Source of the DNA: Bacilli bacterium
GTDB taxonomy: Bacteria; Bacillota_I; Bacilli_A; RFN20; CAG-288
Reading direction: 5' to 3'
DNA length: 7,769 bases
Assembly: GCA_022774485.1 (NCBI GenBank)
Contig: JALFLX010000097.1
Coordinates: forward strand, 1-7,769
Part shown: in pieces, positions 5,983 to 7,769 of the stretch
Position numbering within the stretch: the first letter of the stretch is position 1
Layout: every line of letters begins with the position of its first letter
Notes under the pieces: generated by a model
Database searches by the model: none
Seen by the model: only the letters and a program-made list of their open reading frames with translations
What the model was told of the DNA's origin: nothing
Program-made: the position numbers and the translations under genes

Positions 5983-6427
5983 GTTCTTTCTTCTCCTCCT
6001 CTAAGAAGGCTTTCTGGAGCCCGCGCCAGGAGATGTTGGCGCAGGTGATGCGGCTAGGTTGGTTGTTGACTCTTTGGAAGCAGACTGCCTCTCCTAATTT
6101 GTCCTCATCAAAAGTCTCTCCTGCTAACATCTTATTAAACTCCGCCATTACTTCTTTTGCCTGATCGATGGTCATATTCAAAATCAGCTCGCTCATGATG
6201 GAAGTGGATGACATGGAGATGGCACAACCTTTTCCGTGCCATTTGCAGTCTGTGATGATGTTATTTTCAATCTTCACTTGGATGTAGATGTCATCGATAC
6301 AAGAGGCGGAATCCATGTGAATATCGATGTAAGAGGGATCTGTGACTGTCTTGTAGTTTCTCGGGTTTTGATAATGATCGAGAATCATCTCTCTCATCAA
6401 TGCTGGATCATTCAAGGAAAAAGGCAT
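5969..6427 (-). CDS. sufU: Zinc-dependent sulfurtransferase/Fe-S assembly protein SufU
   Basis: SufU takes the persulfide sulfur from SufS and passes it to the SufBCD scaffold. The 152-residue protein follows the Bacillus SufU pattern (about 147 residues): LDHYQNPRN (16-24), the first zinc-ligand pair Cys43 and Asp45, GKGCAISMSS with Cys68 (65-74), the SufU-specific insertion before the last ligand (about 103-125) that separates SufU from IscU, and SRITCANISW with Arg126 and Cys129. All four expected zinc ligands are therefore present. The ligand pair reads Cys-Ile-Asp where Cys-Gly-Asp is usual. The C-terminus ends in a charged Glu/Lys/His tail. The ATG at 6427 has GGAGG 9 bases upstream inside sufS, which favours it over Met11. 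The gene overlaps sufS by 20 bases and sufB by 14. Confidence 0.96.
   Translation of the reverse strand: MPFSLNDPALMREMILDHYQNPRNYKTVTDPSYIDIHMDSASCIDDIYIQVKIENNIITDCKWHGKGCAISMSSTSIMSELILNMTIDQAKEVMAEFNKMLAGETFDEDKLGEAVCFQRVNNQPSRITCANISWRGLQKAFLEEEKKEHEHR
5993..6000 (-). promoter_or_regulatory. Strong Shine-Dalgarno site for sufB, inside sufU
   Basis: AGGAGGAG on the minus strand lies 10 bases before the sufB ATG, within the Glu-Glu-Glu codons at the end of sufU. It is the strongest ribosome-binding site in the window, which may allow extra SufB to be made relative to the enzymes upstream. Confidence 0.6.
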
Positions 6428-7649
6428 CTAAGAAATCCTCCGCTGTCTGACAGGCTTTGATGAGGGCATCGACATCTTCGATGGTGTTGTAGATGTAGAA
6501 GCTTGCTCTCACTGTACCCTGTGTCTTTAAGTGCTCCGGAAGTATTTTTGCGCAGTGTTGTCCGGAGCGGACAAACACGCCTTTGGAAGAGAGATAGGTC
6601 GCGACATCTTGAGCGAAGACGTCTTTGATGTTGAACGTGACAATCCCGCTTTCGCTCTCGCTGTTATATATCACAGCGTTTCCGTTTTGAAGTAATCCTT
6701 CGACTGCTCTCTTTTTCAGAGCCATCTCGTGCTGATGAATCTGTTCAAACCCGATCTCTTCGAGATATTCGATGGCGCTTTTCAGGCCTAAGACACCAGC
6801 GATGTTCTGAGTGCCGGCTTCGAGTCGATAAGGAATGTCATCGTAGCTCAGATTACCTTCTTTATCGAATCTTGCGTTCATCTCCCCGCCGTAGAATGTC
6901 GGGCTGATTTTTTCTAAAAGATCTCTTTTCCCGTAGAGGACACCGATGCCAGTCGGGCCTAACATCTTGTGGGCAGAGAAGGCTAAGAAATCGACATCCG
7001 TCTCTTTGACATCGATTTTCATGTGAGGGACGCTCTGGGCGGCATCATCGATGTAGAGAGCTCCTTTCTCGTGGGCGAGAGCGCAGAGCTCTTTGACAGG
7101 AAGCGGGTAGCCCATGACGTTAGAGACACTGGCTAAGGAGACAACTTTGGTGTGGTTGTTAAGATATTTCTTATAAGTCTCGATTGAGATTCTTCCGTCC
7201 TCCTCTAAGGGAAGGTAACGGATGAAGGCTTTGGTGATCTCTGCTACTTTAAACCAAGGCAGGATATTCGAGGCATGCTCTTCGATGGAGAGGAGAATCT
7301 CATCCCCTTCATGAAGGAACGGAATCAACCCGTAGGCGATCTCATTTAAGGCCATGGTGTCGCCAGAGGTGAAGCAGATTTCATCCGTCTCTGCATTTAA
7401 AAATTTTGCGACGGTTTTTCTCGATGCTTCAAAAGCGACATCCGCCTCGTGAGCTAAGGAGTAATCTCCTCTTCTCGTGTTGGCGGTGATGTCTTTGTAG
7501 TAGTGGTTCACGCTGTCGATGACAGGGTAGGGTTTGAATGTGGTAGCAGAGTTATCCAGATATACGAGCGGTTTTCCTTTGAAGCTGGAATTGTGCTCGT
7601 GATACATCGGGAAGTCTTCTCTGATTTGATACGGATCAAGTTTTCTCAT
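6408..7649 (-). CDS. sufS: Cysteine desulfurase SufS (class II, PLP-dependent)
   Basis: SufS removes sulfur from L-cysteine as an enzyme-bound persulfide, giving alanine, and hands it to SufU. The 413-residue length fits the family (about 406). In order: YLDNSATTFKP (30-40), the RRGDYSLAHEA region (59-69), EEHASN with the PLP-stacking His125, DDAAQS with Asp202 and Gln205, the PLP lysine in SAHKMLGPTG (Lys228), EAGTQN (277-282), the catalytic-Cys loop RSGQHCA (Cys366) and VRASFYIYNT (Arg381 region). The short RSGQHCA loop is that of class II (SufS) enzymes rather than of IscS/NifS. The ATG at 7649 overlaps the sufD stop as ATGA, with AGGAG 10 bases upstream. The last 20 bases overlap sufU. 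Confidence 0.97.
   Translation of the reverse strand: MRKLDPYQIREDFPMYHEHNSSFKGKPLVYLDNSATTFKPYPVIDSVNHYYKDITANTRRGDYSLAHEADVAFEASRKTVAKFLNAETDEICFTSGDTMALNEIAYGLIPFLHEGDEILLSIEEHASNILPWFKVAEITKAFIRYLPLEEDGRISIETYKKYLNNHTKVVSLASVSNVMGYPLPVKELCALAHEKGALYIDDAAQSVPHMKIDVKETDVDFLAFSAHKMLGPTGIGVLYGKRDLLEKISPTFYGGEMNARFDKEGNLSYDDIPYRLEAGTQNIAGVLGLKSAIEYLEEIGFEQIHQHEMALKKRAVEGLLQNGNAVIYNSESESGIVTFNIKDVFAQDVATYLSSKGVFVRSGQHCAKILPEHLKTQGTVRASFYIYNTIEDVDALIKACQTAEDFLDAFFLE
6437..6441 (-). promoter_or_regulatory. Shine-Dalgarno site for sufU, inside sufS
   Basis: GGAGG on the minus strand lies 9 bases before the sufU ATG at 6427. It decides between that ATG and the in-frame Met11 codon, which has no comparable site. 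Confidence 0.6.
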
Positions 7650-7769
7650 AAGGTTAGAGCTCCTAACACTTCTTTTAACATCCTTAAGGTCTCTTCCTCC
7701 TTGACTTCTTCTAAAATCGGAATCAAGGTTCCATAGGTGATGAGTTTCTGGCTCTCTTCTAAGGAGAGA
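7646..7769 (-). CDS. sufD: C-terminal end of the Fe-S cluster assembly protein SufD (partial)
   Basis: The last 40 residues are visible, from base 7768 to a TGA at 7648-7646. The sequence starts LSLEESQKLITYGTLIPIL and ends in a leucine-rich helix. This matches the C-terminal helix of SufB/SufD proteins, in which an (I/L)-x-x-(E/D)-(E/D)-A-x-x-(L/M)-I-x-x-G-x-L block is followed by a helix ending the protein. In this operon the position directly before sufS is that of sufD in the Firmicutes order sufC-sufD-sufS-sufU-sufB, and sufB is already accounted for downstream. SufD pairs with SufB in the scaffold complex. The stop overlaps the sufS start by 4 bases (ATGA). The identification rests on a short stretch plus context; most of the gene and sufC would lie beyond the right edge. 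Confidence 0.85.
   Translation of the reverse strand, partial: LSLEESQKLITYGTLIPILEEVKEEETLRMLKEVLGALTL
7660..7664 (-). promoter_or_regulatory. Shine-Dalgarno site for sufS, inside sufD
   Basis: AGGAG on the minus strand lies 10 bases before the sufS ATG and within the Leu-Gly-Ala codons of sufD. It supports this ATG even though the sufS frame stays open upstream to the window edge. Confidence 0.6.

Larger units (their letters stand above)
2687..7769 (-). other. Operon sufD-sufS-sufU-sufB-mnmG (continues past the right edge)
   Basis: Five consecutive same-strand genes have overlapping ends at every junction: 4 bases (sufD/sufS), 20 (sufS/sufU), 14 (sufU/sufB) and 4 (sufB/mnmG). Each internal gene has its Shine-Dalgarno site inside the gene before it, and there is no room for conventional intergenic promoters or terminators. 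A single transcript with translational coupling is the simplest reading. The operon promoter and sufC would lie beyond 7769. Confidence 0.85.

Noticed and set aside
7650..7769. The sufS frame stays open upstream of its ATG to the window edge, so SufS could seem to start earlier.
   Set aside because: The other frame gives a clear SufB/SufD-type C-terminus ending in an ATGA overlap, and the ATG at 7649 has an AGGAG site and gives the normal SufS length.
1..7769. Mollicute genetic code (TGA read as Trp), considered because of the compact gene layout.
   Set aside because: Tryptophan codons are TGG and five genes end properly at TGA with family-normal lengths.
1..7769. tRNA or rRNA genes, CRISPR repeats, insertion sequences or attachment sites.
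   Set aside because: Nearly all of the window is accounted for by conserved coding sequence, and I saw no repeat arrays, transposase motifs, terminal inverted repeats or cloverleaf sequences.

Overview
This window is a densely packed piece of a Bacillota-type (Firmicutes) genome. About 98% of it is coding, most junctions overlap, and the only real intergenic space is 130 bases (822-951). Gene content and order point to Bacilli or an Erysipelotrichia/RF39-like gut lineage: the suf order sufD-sufS-sufU-sufB with a SufU rather than a SufA/IscU partner is the typical Firmicutes arrangement, and the Shine-Dalgarno sites are strong AGGAGG-like ones. Tryptophan is TGG and five of the eight genes stop at TGA, so the mollicute code (TGA = Trp) is not used. 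The lineage is an inference; no rRNA or other marker is present.

Layout. Bases 2-151 (+) hold the end of a gene with a short-form rubredoxin domain, cut by the window edge. It converges, with a 4-base gap, on a YhhN/TMEM86-family membrane protein (156-821, -). A 130-base divergent promoter region follows (822-951). Then comes a 584-residue protein (952-2706, +) that is the least understood gene here: two tandem OST-HTH/LOTUS-like modules followed by a long C-terminal region resembling DUF3825. Its 3' end overlaps by 20 bases the 3' end of a minus-strand operon that fills the rest of the window, read from the right edge: sufD (only its end visible), sufS, sufU, sufB and mnmG.

How the genes work together. 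SufS (cysteine desulfurase), SufU (zinc-dependent sulfur acceptor) and SufB/SufD (scaffold, with SufC expected just outside) assemble Fe-S clusters. The operon continues without a gap into mnmG, the tRNA wobble-uridine modification enzyme. Every junction is an overlap (4, 20, 14 and 4 bases), which suggests one transcript with translational coupling. The pairing of sulfur mobilisation with wobble-uridine modification is suggestive, because MnmE/MnmG and the thiolase MnmA act on the same uridine 34, but MnmG itself does not need sulfur.

The main points beyond routine annotation are: (1) the LOTUS-LOTUS-DUF3825-like protein, a probable RNA-binding protein of unknown role; (2) two predicted intrinsic terminators buried inside the coding sequence of the opposing convergent gene; (3) a near-consensus promoter for the YhhN gene that predicts a leaderless mRNA, matching its lack of a ribosome-binding site; (4) mnmG as the last gene of a suf operon.
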